A DNA stretch of 64,000 nucleotides from Lactiplantibacillus plantarum EGD-AQ4 (lineage in GTDB: Bacteria; Bacillota; Bacilli; Lactobacillales; Lactobacillaceae), in NCBI RefSeq assembly GCF_000463075.2, contig NZ_AVAQ01000001.1, positions 186,001 to 250,000 of the forward strand, read 5' to 3'. The translations under genes were made by a program, and so were the position numbers. The notes below the pieces were generated by a model that saw only the letters and a program-made list of their open reading frames with translations, had not been told where the DNA came from and searched no databases. The first letter of the stretch is position 1. Each line of letters begins with the position of its first letter. Of the stretch, positions 39,432-48,239 are shown piece by piece.

Positions 39432-40247
39432 GAACAGACCTCCATAATAAGTATTTTGATAACTCGCGATGAGTGCGATTAAGTTATTTCTTGACTGATG
39501 ACAACCGTTTAAAGGCTGATTGTTGACCAGGGTTATCTTGAGCCGAAACTGCGCTGAACAGTTTTAACTCAGATTGACCCTTTGACCATAATCATAAGCT
39601 TACACGAGGATCGCAATTGCGTGCAACGAATATGCACATCAGTATCGTGGCATAAGCAAAACGCACCACATCACACCTCAAATATACGCCCAAGCGCGCC
39701 ATTTGTGAATCTATTTTGACGGATTTAGGCCATCCACATTTCGTACAGATGGCAAGGTGAACCAACGCATTTCCGTTACTGATGGCATCGTGCGACTAAT
39801 TCCAGGCGTAATTACTGCACCACCATCAAGCTTGACGGATTTAATGTAGGAATTCTTATCACGACTAACTTTTCAAGTCATATTCACGGTAGTCGCTAAC
39901 GAGCGCGGACTGCTGCCACTGATTGCCGACGAATTTCAACCAGCCATTCAACTAATTTAGTGACAAATTACGTCGGTGCCAGACCAACTGAACCACAAGC
40001 GTCAGCTAATTGCAGCATCCATCTTCAGCAAACCGATACCCTCATTTTCATCATATGGGTGGATTTTCGTTGCTTATTTTCAAAAAACAAATTATTATAT
40101 AATGATGACTAAAATTAGCTCGTAATGGTCATAGAATCCGGTTCCAGTCCTGATTTGGTCCGGTATTTCGTGAACCAGTATGATAAAATGGGCTAGTGGG
40201 GTTAGATCAATAACCAAATAATCCAGTGAGAAGCGAAGGGGATAACG
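39432..40247. other. Divergent intergenic region with possible relic ORF
   Basis: Upstream region of both the leftward glycosyltransferase pair and rightward yqeG. Rightward readings at about 39740-39960 (VNQRISVTDGIVRLIPG, then a stop and FQVIFTVVANERGLLPLIAD) look like decayed coding sequence I cannot identify. A TATAAT at 40098-40103, about 145 bases before yqeG, may be a -10. Confidence 0.5.
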
Positions 40248-40778
40248 ATGATTAATCAATTTAAACCAACTTGGATGATACCAGCAATTTATAATGTGAC
40301 GCCGGCACAGTTACGGGCGCAAGGTATCAAGGCCGTTTTCACGGATCTTGATAACACGTTGATTGCCTGGGATAATCCAGATGGCACCCCGGAACTGAAA
40401 AAATGGCTACATGCGTTGCAAGACGCTGGCATTCCGCTAGTCGTCGTTTCGAATAATTCGGAAGCACGCATTGGCAAGGCGTTGGAGCAGTTAGACTTAC
40501 CATTCGTGTCGCGGTCGTTGAAGCCGTTGCCGATTGGGCTCAATAAGGCGCGGCGTGATCTGGGTTTACACAAAAATGAAGTGGTGATGGTCGGTGACCA
40601 ATACATCACGGACATGTGGAGTGCCCACTTAGCCGGTGTGCCAAGTATTCTGGTCAAGCCAATCGTAACGACGGATGCCTGGAATACGCGCATCAACCGC
40701 TTTTTTGAACGTTTTATTAAATTACGACTAGCACACGTTTATCCAGAAATGCATTTTCAGGAGGACTTAAATAAGTGA
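40248..40778 (+). CDS. yqeG: YqeG family HAD-type phosphatase
   Basis: 176 residues with HAD motif I FTDLDNTLIAWDN, motif II VVVSNN, and motif III/IV VVMVGDQYITDMW. The family is phosphatidylglycerophosphatase-like in some bacteria, but its substrate in lactobacilli is not settled. AAGGGGATAACG precedes the ATG. It overlaps yqeH by four bases and heads the long ribosome-assembly cluster. Confidence 0.95.
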   Translation: MINQFKPTWMIPAIYNVTPAQLRAQGIKAVFTDLDNTLIAWDNPDGTPELKKWLHALQDAGIPLVVVSNNSEARIGKALEQLDLPFVSRSLKPLPIGLNKARRDLGLHKNEVVMVGDQYITDMWSAHLAGVPSILVKPIVTTDAWNTRINRFFERFIKLRLAHVYPEMHFQEDLNK

Positions 40779-41911
40779 GTGAAACATCAGAAGAAACTTT
40801 ATATTGTATCGGCTGTGGGGCGGCCATTCAAACGACGGACCCTAAAGCGGCGGGGTATACCCCAAACAGCGCGCTGCAAAAATCATTAGCGAGTGATGCA
40901 CAGGACTTATATTGTCAACGTTGTTTTCGACTTCGGCACTATAATGAAATCGTGCCGGTCGGTTTGACGGATGATGATTTTCGGCGTTTATTAGCAACCA
41001 TTCGTGATGCCAACGCGTTAGTCGTCTACGTGGTTGATATTTTTGATTTAAATGGGAGTATTATTCCCGGACTCCAACGGTTTGTTGGTGATAATCCCGT
41101 CTTGTTAGTCGGTAACAAGGAAGACGTCCTACCACGTCAATTACGGCGGACCAAGTTGCGTGAATGGATGAACCAGCAAGTTCGGGCGCAAGGTATCAAA
41201 CCGGTAGACGTGGCATTGACGAGTGCTAAAAAAGGTCATGCCATCGACGACTTATTAGCGATGATTGAAAAATATCGGCGCGGTCGGGATGTCTTTGTCG
41301 TTGGGGTCACGAATGTTGGTAAATCAACACTGATCAATCGCATCATTGCCAATAACACGGGCTTGAAAGACTTAATTACGACGTCACGGTTCCCAGGAAC
41401 GACGCTGGATAAAATCGAAATTCCGTTGGATGACGGCCATAAAATGGTTGATACCCCCGGAATTATTCATCCCGAACAGATGGCACACGTATTGTCTGGC
41501 GACGACTTAAAACTGGTCTCACCGCAAAAAGAAATTCGGCCCAAAGGCTTTCAATTGGGCAACGGTCAAACCTTATTCTTAGGTGGCGTCGCCCGTTTGG
41601 ATATCGTCGATACGCTTAAACCAACGGGAACGGTATACGTCGACAACAATTTGACCTTACATCGGACTCGGACAGAAAATGCGGACAATTTTTATACGAA
41701 GCACGTTGGCGAGTTGATTACCCCCCCAACTGGCGAAGCGGTTGCAGACTTTCCACCGTTAGTTCGGCACGAATTCAAGGTCACTGAGACTAGCGACATC
41801 GTGTTTGAAGGCTTAGGATGGGTCACCGTCGCTGCAGATACGCGGGTTGCCGGCTGGGCGCCAAAGGGTGTGGCCGTATTGACGCGACCAGCGATGATTA
41901 ACAAACGCTAA
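40775..41911 (+). CDS. yqeH: Ribosome biogenesis GTPase YqeH
   Basis: 378 residues; circularly permuted GTPase needed for 30S maturation. N-terminal zinc finger CIGCG...CQRCFRLRHYNE, then the permuted order: G4 NKED, G5-like SAKKG, G1 GVTNVGKSTLIN, G2 region with FPGTT and G3 DTPG. A C-terminal RNA-binding part follows. GTG start at 40775 within the yqeG stop, with AGGAGGAC upstream. Confidence 0.97.
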   Translation: MSETSEETLYCIGCGAAIQTTDPKAAGYTPNSALQKSLASDAQDLYCQRCFRLRHYNEIVPVGLTDDDFRRLLATIRDANALVVYVVDIFDLNGSIIPGLQRFVGDNPVLLVGNKEDVLPRQLRRTKLREWMNQQVRAQGIKPVDVALTSAKKGHAIDDLLAMIEKYRRGRDVFVVGVTNVGKSTLINRIIANNTGLKDLITTSRFPGTTLDKIEIPLDDGHKMVDTPGIIHPEQMAHVLSGDDLKLVSPQKEIRPKGFQLGNGQTLFLGGVARLDIVDTLKPTGTVYVDNNLTLHRTRTENADNFYTKHVGELITPPTGEAVADFPPLVRHEFKVTETSDIVFEGLGWVTVAADTRVAGWAPKGVAVLTRPAMINKR

Positions 41912-41997
41912 TCAATGACTGCGACTGTTCTTGCCACGAATGAACGGCGAGTTCAGTCAATCAAACTAACCATAATCATAGGAGTAAATCAAATTTA

Positions 41998-42312
41998 ATG
42001 GAAAATTTACGTGGAAAACAAAAGCACTATTTACGTGGTGAAGCCCACCATATGCGGCCACTTTTTGCCGTTGGTAAGAATGGCTTGACTGATGAGTGGT
42101 TGACACAATTGACGGGGGCACTCGACAAACGTGAGCTCATCAAAGTCAACATTTTACAAAATGCCGATGTGACGACTGCGGATGTGAAGGCTGCTATTGA
42201 ACAAAATACGGCCATCACGGTGGTTCAAACCATTGGCCGGGTGCTGGTCTTATATTTGCCAGCCAGTCATGAGGAAGACCGGCACTATTCATTAGAAGTT
42301 GCAAAGTTATAG
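41998..42312 (+). CDS. yhbY: RNA-binding CRM-domain protein YhbY
   Basis: 104 residues forming a single CRM domain: LRGKQKHYLRGEAHHM, VGKNGLT, and the GxxG-like VQTIGRVLVLYLP. It associates with pre-50S particles in other bacteria. Lies between yqeH and nadD as in most Firmicutes. TAGGAGTAAA upstream. Confidence 0.96.
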   Translation: MENLRGKQKHYLRGEAHHMRPLFAVGKNGLTDEWLTQLTGALDKRELIKVNILQNADVTTADVKAAIEQNTAITVVQTIGRVLVLYLPASHEEDRHYSLEVAKL

Positions 42313-42324
42313 GAGGAATGACGG

Positions 42325-42960
42325 GTGCAGACGGTTAATCAAACAGCGACGAAAGTTCTGACGCAAACGGTGACGAATCGACCTCGACGCCGTGTTGGTA
42401 TTTTAGGTGGCACGTTTAACCCACCGCATTTAGGGCACTTGATCATGGCCCAACAAGTCGGCGACCAGCTTGGCCTGGATGAGGTTCGCTTCATGCCGGA
42501 CGCTGAGCCACCGCATGTTGATGAAAAGAAGACGATTGCAGTCGAGGATCGCGCCAATATGGTCCAAGAAGCAATCGTCGATAATCCGCTCTTTCGGTTA
42601 GAAACGGCCGAAATTGAGCGGGGTGGTAAGAGTTATACTTACGAGACGATGAAGGCACTTAAAGCGAAACATCCAGATACCCAGTACTATTTTATTATCG
42701 GCGGTGATATGGTCGATTATTTGCATACTTGGTACCACATCGAGGAGCTCGTTAAGTTGGTCACCTTCGTCGGTATCAAACGAACGGGGTATCCGACGAC
42801 GAGTCAATATCCTGTCATCTGGGTCGATGCACCACTGATTGACATTAGTTCAACCCAGATTCGTCAAAAAATCAGTCATGGCCATTCCGTTCGCTATTTA
42901 GTGCCGGAAGCCGTGGCCGCTTATATTAAGGAGCATCATTTGTATGAGCAAAACGATTGA
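42325..42960 (+). CDS. nadD: Nicotinate-nucleotide adenylyltransferase
   Basis: 211 residues; forms deamido-NAD from nicotinate mononucleotide and ATP. GILGGTFNPPHLGHL (nucleotide-binding and HxGH) begins at about residue 26; ISSTQIRQKI is the second ATP motif. GTG start after AGGAGGAATGACGG. The first 24 residues are an extra polar extension, so an internal start is possible but none has a better site. Overlaps yqeK by 17 bases. Confidence 0.96.
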   Translation: MQTVNQTATKVLTQTVTNRPRRRVGILGGTFNPPHLGHLIMAQQVGDQLGLDEVRFMPDAEPPHVDEKKTIAVEDRANMVQEAIVDNPLFRLETAEIERGGKSYTYETMKALKAKHPDTQYYFIIGGDMVDYLHTWYHIEELVKLVTFVGIKRTGYPTTSQYPVIWVDAPLIDISSTQIRQKISHGHSVRYLVPEAVAAYIKEHHLYEQND

Positions 42961-43561
42961 GTACACTGAAGACATTGTTCCGTATAGTCACGAAGAATTA
43001 ATGGCCAAAGTTGCGGCACAGTTGACTGATAGCCGCTATCAACACTGCTTACGCGTTGAGCAAACGGCGCGGAAGTTAGCTGCAGCAAATGGCGTGGACG
43101 TGGAATTAGCTGGAATCGCCGGCTTGTTGCACGATTACGCCAAGCAACGCGATGATGCGACCTTTATCGACTTAATCAAGTCGCGGGGGATGGCACCAGA
43201 CTTGGTGGCATACGGTAACGGCGTTTGGCACGGCTATGTTGGTGCCGAACTCATCAAAGATGAACTACACATTTACAATGAGGCGATTCTCAACGCGGTG
43301 CGGTTGCACACGGTTGGGGCGCCGTACATGACAAAATTAGATCAAATTATTTTTATGGCTGATTTTATTGAACCAGCGCGAGATTTCCCAGGCGTTGATG
43401 AAGCGCGCAAGGCGACTGCTGAATCACTTGCAGCGGGGGTCCGTTTCCAGATTCAACATACATTAGCTTATTTAATTCAAAAGGGTGCGCCCGTTTATCC
43501 GCAGACGTTAGCAACTTATAACGCCTGGGTCGGTGGCGTTGCACCTGAATACGCCAACTAA
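42944..43561 (+). CDS. yqeK: HD-domain hydrolase YqeK
   Basis: 205 residues, HD superfamily: HCLRVEQTARKLA, the metal site LLHDYAKQRDD, GYVGAELIKDEL and NAVRLHTVG. YqeK proteins are reported to split diadenosine tetraphosphate. AAGGAG lies ten bases before the ATG, inside nadD. Followed by rsfS at 18 bases. Confidence 0.94.
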   Translation: MSKTIEYTEDIVPYSHEELMAKVAAQLTDSRYQHCLRVEQTARKLAAANGVDVELAGIAGLLHDYAKQRDDATFIDLIKSRGMAPDLVAYGNGVWHGYVGAELIKDELHIYNEAILNAVRLHTVGAPYMTKLDQIIFMADFIEPARDFPGVDEARKATAESLAAGVRFQIQHTLAYLIQKGAPVYPQTLATYNAWVGGVAPEYAN

Positions 43562-43578
43562 ATTTAAGGGAGAGTTTT

Positions 43579-43935
43579 ATGGATAGCAAAGAACTTTTAC
43601 AATTAACTGTTGAGGCTGCTGATGACAAGCGGGCTGATGACATTGTCGCATTGGACGTCGCTGAAGTTAGCTTGATGGCTGATTATTTCGTGATTTTGTC
43701 CGCTGATTCCAAACGCCAAGTCCAAGCCATCGCGGATAACATCGTTGAATTTATTCGCAAGGCGGGTTCAGACGTGAAGAGTGTCGAAGGTCGGACTGCC
43801 GGTGAATGGGTCTTGATCGATGCTGGCGACGTGATCGTACACGTTTTCCAAAAGGATGCGCGCGCACACTACAACCTGGAAAAGTTGTGGTCCGATGCCC
43901 CATTGGTAGACGTTGATCAATGGGTCAACGCATGA
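43579..43935 (+). CDS. rsfS: Ribosomal silencing factor RsfS
   Basis: 118 residues of the Iojap/RsfS family; binds L14 and blocks subunit joining when nutrients are low. Signatures DIVALDVAEVSLMADYFVI, SVEGRTAGEWVLIDAGDVIVHVF (given in parts: EGRTAGEW, DAGDVIVHVF). AAGGGAGAG precedes the ATG. The stop overlaps the methyltransferase start. Confidence 0.96.
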   Translation: MDSKELLQLTVEAADDKRADDIVALDVAEVSLMADYFVILSADSKRQVQAIADNIVEFIRKAGSDVKSVEGRTAGEWVLIDAGDVIVHVFQKDARAHYNLEKLWSDAPLVDVDQWVNA

Positions 43936-44666
43936 TCTATCAGACGTTTGCCGAACTTTACGATGAACTTTTCGATCCAGCCATGTACCAGCAATGGCTG
44001 GATTTTGTCCGTCGGGAGTTACCTCATAAGGAAGGTCAATTATTGGAATTGGCCTGTGGCACGGGTCGTTTAGGCGTGTTGCTCGCACAGGATGGCTACC
44101 AAGTGACCGGATTAGACTTATCCGACAATATGTTAGCACTGGCTCAAAACCATGCGGATGAAGCGGCGGTGACCTTACCGCTCTTACAAGGAGACATGCT
44201 GGATTTATCAGCCATTGGTCAATTTGATGCCGTCACCTGTTTTGCCGATTCGTTTTGCTATTTGCCTGACATCGCGACGGTGCAGCAAGCCTTTGAGCAG
44301 GTCGCACAGCACTTAACGGCGAGTGGTGAGTTCCTCTTCGATGTAATTACGCCTTATCAGACGGATGAGGTCTACCCAGGTTATATGTATAACTATCGTG
44401 ATGAGGACCGGGCATTCATGTGGACGAGTTACGCGGGGGAACAACCGCACAGTGCTGAGCATGATTTGACGTTTTTTATCTATAATGAAGACAAACAAGC
44501 CTTCGATGAAGTCAGTGAATTACACCAAGAACGCACGTATGTCTTAGCTGATTACCATCAGGCACTGCAGGCAGCTGGGTTTAGTCAAGTGACGGTGAGT
44601 GCTGATTTTGGTCGGCAACAGCCGGACGCCCAGACGACGCGCTGGTTCTTCAAATGTCGTAAATAA
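43932..44666 (+). CDS. Class I SAM-dependent methyltransferase (YqeM-like)
   Basis: 244 residues. SAM motif I LLELACGTGRLGVLLA at about residues 40-55, motif II VTGLDLSDNMLALA, motif III region GQFDAVTCFADSFCYL. Substrate unknown; the gene always sits after rsfS in this cluster. ATG 43932 overlaps the rsfS stop (ATGA); an in-frame ATG at 43920 is possible. Confidence 0.9.
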   Translation: MIYQTFAELYDELFDPAMYQQWLDFVRRELPHKEGQLLELACGTGRLGVLLAQDGYQVTGLDLSDNMLALAQNHADEAAVTLPLLQGDMLDLSAIGQFDAVTCFADSFCYLPDIATVQQAFEQVAQHLTASGEFLFDVITPYQTDEVYPGYMYNYRDEDRAFMWTSYAGEQPHSAEHDLTFFIYNEDKQAFDEVSELHQERTYVLADYHQALQAAGFSQVTVSADFGRQQPDAQTTRWFFKCRK

Positions 44667-44696
44667 AGTTTAAATAAGTGTTGGGAGGCCCAGTCG

Positions 44697-45866
44697 ATGC
44701 AAGCAGTCGGGTTAATAACTGAATATAATCCATTGCATAATGGTCATCGTTATCACTTACAGCGGGCCAAACAGCTGACTGGTGCCGACTGTGTGGTAGT
44801 TGTCATGAGTGGCAACTGGTTACAGCGTGGCGAGCCTGCCATTCTAGATAAGTGGACTCGGTCCAAGCTAGCACTGGAAAACGGGGCGGATTTGGTCGTT
44901 GAATTGCCGGTATTTTACGCGACACAACCGGCCCATTTGTTTGCTGAGGGTGGCATTCGGTTGCTCAGTGCACTGGGTTGCACGAGTGTCGTTTTTGGCG
45001 CGGAGCATGCAGATTTAGACTTTAAACGCTTGACGGCTGAAATTAAGGCCCATCCAGACGCGTTTAGCAACTACAACGCCACTTATGCGACGCAATTCAA
45101 TGCCGCCTTAAAAGCAGCGACTGGGGTGACGTTAACGGCCGCTAACGACATGCTGAGCTTCTGTTATTACACGGCGAATCAAGCTCTGGCGCACCCGATG
45201 CAGCTGTATCCCATCCAACGCCAGCAGGCTGAACACGCTACGCCAACGATTACGACTGGACAAGCGTATGCGAGTGGCACGGCGATTCGTCAGGCAGCCT
45301 TTGCGGAGGATTGGACAGCGATCGCGCCAGTTGTGCCAAGTGATACACTGCAGGCGCTGAAAAGCCAGCGATTACAGCGTTGGCAAGATTTTTGGCCGTT
45401 CTTGCATTATCAGCTATTAACGGTCGATGTGGCCCATAGCGGACAGTACGACCAGATGGCAGAAGGGCTCGAGTATCGCATGCAAGCGATGGCCCAACAG
45501 GCGAATGATTTTGATGATTTCATCCACCTCGTCAAGTCCAAACGCTACACGTATACACGGCTCCAACGGGTGGCAACGGCCGCCTTATTACAAGTGACAC
45601 AGCAAGAGGTGCAGGCCGCCCAAGCAGCGCCGTATTTGCGATTGCTCGGGTTTACACCCAAGGGTCAGGCATATTTGCATCAGGTCAAAAAGCAATTGTC
45701 GCTACCACTGTATACCAAAATTAATCAAGATTTACGACAACATGCGCTTAATCTTGATTATCGTGCGGGACGGGTCTATGAATTAATTGATGGTCAATCT
45801 CAGGATTTATATCGGCGACCTTGGCGAATGCCAGCAATTTCAGTTGACCAACCGGAACTTTCTTGA
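44697..45866 (+). CDS. tmcAL: tRNA(Met) cytidine acetate ligase TmcAL
   Basis: 389 residues, formerly YlbM; uses acetate and ATP to make N4-acetylcytidine at the wobble base of elongator tRNA-Met. Nucleotidyltransferase-like start AVGLITEYNPLHNGHRYHL with HxGH, then VVVMSGNWLQRGEPAI and NGADLVVELP. GTTGGGAGG upstream. It is at the end of the yqeG-led cluster. Confidence 0.95.
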   Translation: MQAVGLITEYNPLHNGHRYHLQRAKQLTGADCVVVVMSGNWLQRGEPAILDKWTRSKLALENGADLVVELPVFYATQPAHLFAEGGIRLLSALGCTSVVFGAEHADLDFKRLTAEIKAHPDAFSNYNATYATQFNAALKAATGVTLTAANDMLSFCYYTANQALAHPMQLYPIQRQQAEHATPTITTGQAYASGTAIRQAAFAEDWTAIAPVVPSDTLQALKSQRLQRWQDFWPFLHYQLLTVDVAHSGQYDQMAEGLEYRMQAMAQQANDFDDFIHLVKSKRYTYTRLQRVATAALLQVTQQEVQAAQAAPYLRLLGFTPKGQAYLHQVKKQLSLPLYTKINQDLRQHALNLDYRAGRVYELIDGQSQDLYRRPWRMPAISVDQPELS

Positions 45867-45971
45867 TATGGTTAGGACTGATGACGGGCATTTTGCCCTG
45901 TCAAGGAAAAAACATTGACAAAGGATTTTCACACAGGTATAATTTATCACGTTGCATTAGGAGGTTTTCAA

Positions 45972-46526
45972 ATGAAATGGTCACTTTCACAGCTTAAAAC
46001 TTACCGTGAAACGCCACTCCAGTTTGATGAAGCATTGGACTTAAAACACTCCTTGATGAGCCGCTATCCTGAAATTATTGATGTTAAATCCGTTCATGCA
46101 ACGGGTTTGGCCAGTTATGACAAGGATAACGTGTTGGTCACTGCGAAGATTGACGCGACGTTAACGTTGCCGTCAAGTCGGTCGCTAACGCCAGTGGATG
46201 TGCCATTGGCTTTTCAGATGACGGAATATTATGTTCCCCAGGGAACGGATCTCAGTCGCTTTGACGAGGAGACCGATACGGTAATTATTTTACCCGAAGA
46301 TGATATTTTAGATTTTGATGTCGCTGTGGAGGATAATATTTTAATTCACATCCCCATGCAGATTCTTTCTGAAGCTGAGCAAGACGGGGCCCCAATGCCA
46401 ACAGGTAAGGGCTGGGAAGTTCTCTCTGAGGACGATCAAGCGTTGCAGGCTGCAGAACTTAAAACTGTTGATCCGCGTTTAGCTAAGTTAAAAGACCTGT
46501 TCCCTGATCAGGAAGACAAGGATTAA
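45972..46526 (+). CDS. YceD family (DUF177) protein
   Basis: 184 residues. ATG 45972 follows TTAGGAGG; the open frame back to 45915 has no site. Acidic middle (ILPEDDILDFDVAVEDNILIHIP) and C-terminal LAKLKDLFPDQED are typical. The family is nearly always linked to rpmF, and is implicated in 23S rRNA maturation or accumulation in other organisms. Co-transcribed with rpmF, 59 bases on. Confidence 0.93.
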   Translation: MKWSLSQLKTYRETPLQFDEALDLKHSLMSRYPEIIDVKSVHATGLASYDKDNVLVTAKIDATLTLPSSRSLTPVDVPLAFQMTEYYVPQGTDLSRFDEETDTVIILPEDDILDFDVAVEDNILIHIPMQILSEAEQDGAPMPTGKGWEVLSEDDQALQAAELKTVDPRLAKLKDLFPDQEDKD

Positions 46527-46585
46527 GTTAGCTAAGCGTATCAAAAATCACATTATGTGAATTCACTTGAAGGAGGTGTAGGTTG

Positions 46586-46765
46586 ATGGCTGTACCAGCA
46601 AGAAGAACATCTAAGATGCGTAAACGCAACCGTCGTGGTCATATTAAATTGGCTACACCAAATTTGGCACCATGCCCAAATTGTGGCGAATTACGTGTAT
46701 CACACCGTGTTTGCCCAAGTTGTGGTTACTACAACGGCAAGCAAGTCGTAAAAGTAAACAACTAA
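46586..46765 (+). CDS. rpmF: Ribosomal protein L32 (bL32), zinc-binding form
   Basis: 59 residues starting [18 protein letters not shown]. Two Cys pairs, CPNCG and CPSCG, mean the zinc-binding (C+) form. ATG 46586 follows GAAGGAGGTG. Terminator at 46834-46861. Confidence 0.98.
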   Translation: MAVPARRTSKMRKRNRRGHIKLATPNLAPCPNCGELRVSHRVCPSCGYYNGKQVVKVNN

Positions 46766-47234
46766 TTGTTAGTTGGTGAACAGTGACATTGCGGCCATGG
46801 CGCATGGCACTTTTCGTTACCATAATACGATCTTAAAAAACTCGCTTAGGCGGGTTTTTTTAGTGTCTTCAATAAATTGAACTGGGGGGTTAGTCCAAAA
46901 TAGGCGCACCTTTTTTGGCATTGATTGAAAGCTTGCCCTGAGCAACCTTTTTTGGGTGCTTTGTCAAGTGGAGTTGACAGAATATCGGCGTTACGTTAAG
47001 CAAGGTTGATAGAACTTTAGGGCGCTTTGTCTAACGAAGTTGATGAAATCCAGTTGACTTTTCTTGTTTTAAATTGGCTTAGATATTTTAGCCTGATTTC
47101 TGCGTCGTCATAGTCAACCGAGCCGCTTTGCATATTGATTGCGATGCATCATCAGACTTCCGTATACTAAGGAAAATAAATGGGCACAGTCCCATGACGA
47201 TTGTTACTGACGTAGCGACAAGGAGGTTATGGCG
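46766..47234. other. Intergenic region after rpmF with degenerate repeats
   Basis: After the terminator, a region at about 46955-47065 has three imperfect units of 32-34 bases sharing a GTTGA core (46974, 47006, 47040). No ORF is supported. The lipoprotein gene's ribosome binding site AGGAGG is at 47221-47226. Confidence 0.5.
46834..46861 (+). terminator. Terminator of yceD-rpmF
   Basis: AAAAAACTCGC pairs with GCGGGTTTTTT around a short loop. Confidence 0.85.
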
Positions 47235-47819
47235 ATGATGAGCAAAAGAAGTAGCGTCGGGTTGGTACTACTAAGTGTGATCTTGTTGGCAGGGTGTGGG
47301 ACCCAGCAGTCGGAGAAAGACCAAGCGGCCAGCCAATCGAGTCAAAGTCAAAGCAGTTCGACCAAAAATGTGACGGATACGACCAAGGTGTCCTTAAACG
47401 CGGCTATCAAGACATTTCAGCAACAATATCCAGACGCCAGTTTAACGAGTATCGAGCTAGAAGATCAACTCGGACGCCCCGTTTATACGCTGGAAGGTGT
47501 TGGTGGCACCCAGGAGCACGAATTACAGTTGAACGGTCGGACGGGAAAGGTCATCAGCAAACACTCAGAACGGCTAGACCAGGATGACCAAGCTGAGGCC
47601 GAGAATGACCAACTCAATTTGAAAAAGGTCATCAGTCCTAGTAAAGCGGTCGCGATTGCCGTTCATGATCGGAATGGCGGCTATGCCAGCGAACTCAAAC
47701 TGGATAAGGACAACGGCAAGACTTATTGGGAGGTTCAGGTGCACCAAGGAAAACAACAAGTTGAGATTAAGATTGACGCCCAGGAAGGAAGTATTCTGAA
47801 AACTGAACATGACGATTAG
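47235..47819 (+). CDS. PepSY-domain lipoprotein
   Basis: 194 residues. Lipoprotein signal MMSKRSSVGLVLLSVILLAGC with lipobox LAGC, then a Ser/Gln-rich linker and two PepSY-like units (about residues 55-110 and 125-190: AIKTFQQQYPDASLTSIEL and ISPSKAVAIAVHDR). Probably anchored outside the cell; PepSY domains may inhibit proteases, but the role here is unknown. ATG 47235 is eight bases after AGGAGG; 47229 is too close. Confidence 0.88.
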   Translation: MMSKRSSVGLVLLSVILLAGCGTQQSEKDQAASQSSQSQSSSTKNVTDTTKVSLNAAIKTFQQQYPDASLTSIELEDQLGRPVYTLEGVGGTQEHELQLNGRTGKVISKHSERLDQDDQAEAENDQLNLKKVISPSKAVAIAVHDRNGGYASELKLDKDNGKTYWEVQVHQGKQQVEIKIDAQEGSILKTEHDD

Positions 47820-48239
47820 GGTCCCTTGGTTGCCGATAAACAGGGGCATGCGTCAACTAGTCTTGGGGCCACCGGTCGAAAAAGGATGCAGATGAATGAT
47901 TGAAAGTATCCGCACGCAAGGCCTGTGAGTGGCCTCAACGCGCTCCCAGAAGTCCGATAATAAATGCTCCGAAAACAACGGCCACGTTGCCCAGAGCGGG
48001 TGACGGGCCGTTTTAAGCGAAGATTACCTGATTATCCACGCATCTTAATGTCACTAAATTCAATGGTAACTGGTCCTAAACTTAGAAAATATCATAATTT
48101 AATCACGATTCCTGAAAATTAATTTCTTTCCGTAATGAATTATATGAAATTAATTTTGAAATTTGCGGTCATTTACTTTATAAAGAACGCTTTTTCTGGT
48201 ACGATAGTTGCGTATTAAAAATTGGGAGGCAATAAACTA
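47820..48239. other. Intergenic region before gnd
   Basis: Contains a strong GC-rich hairpin with trailing TTTT at 47977-48014 and an AT-rich stretch upstream of gnd. No gene seen. Confidence 0.55.
47977..48014 (+). terminator. Hairpin, probable terminator
   Basis: AACGGCC and GGCCGTT form the outer stem, CGTTGCCC and GGGTGACG the inner one, ending in TTTT. It lies 160 bases after the lipoprotein gene, which is far for its terminator. Confidence 0.5.

Noticed and set aside
43768-44139. Leftward 123-residue ORF over rsfS and the methyltransferase gene
   Set aside because: Overlaps two well-supported genes on the other strand and resembles no family.
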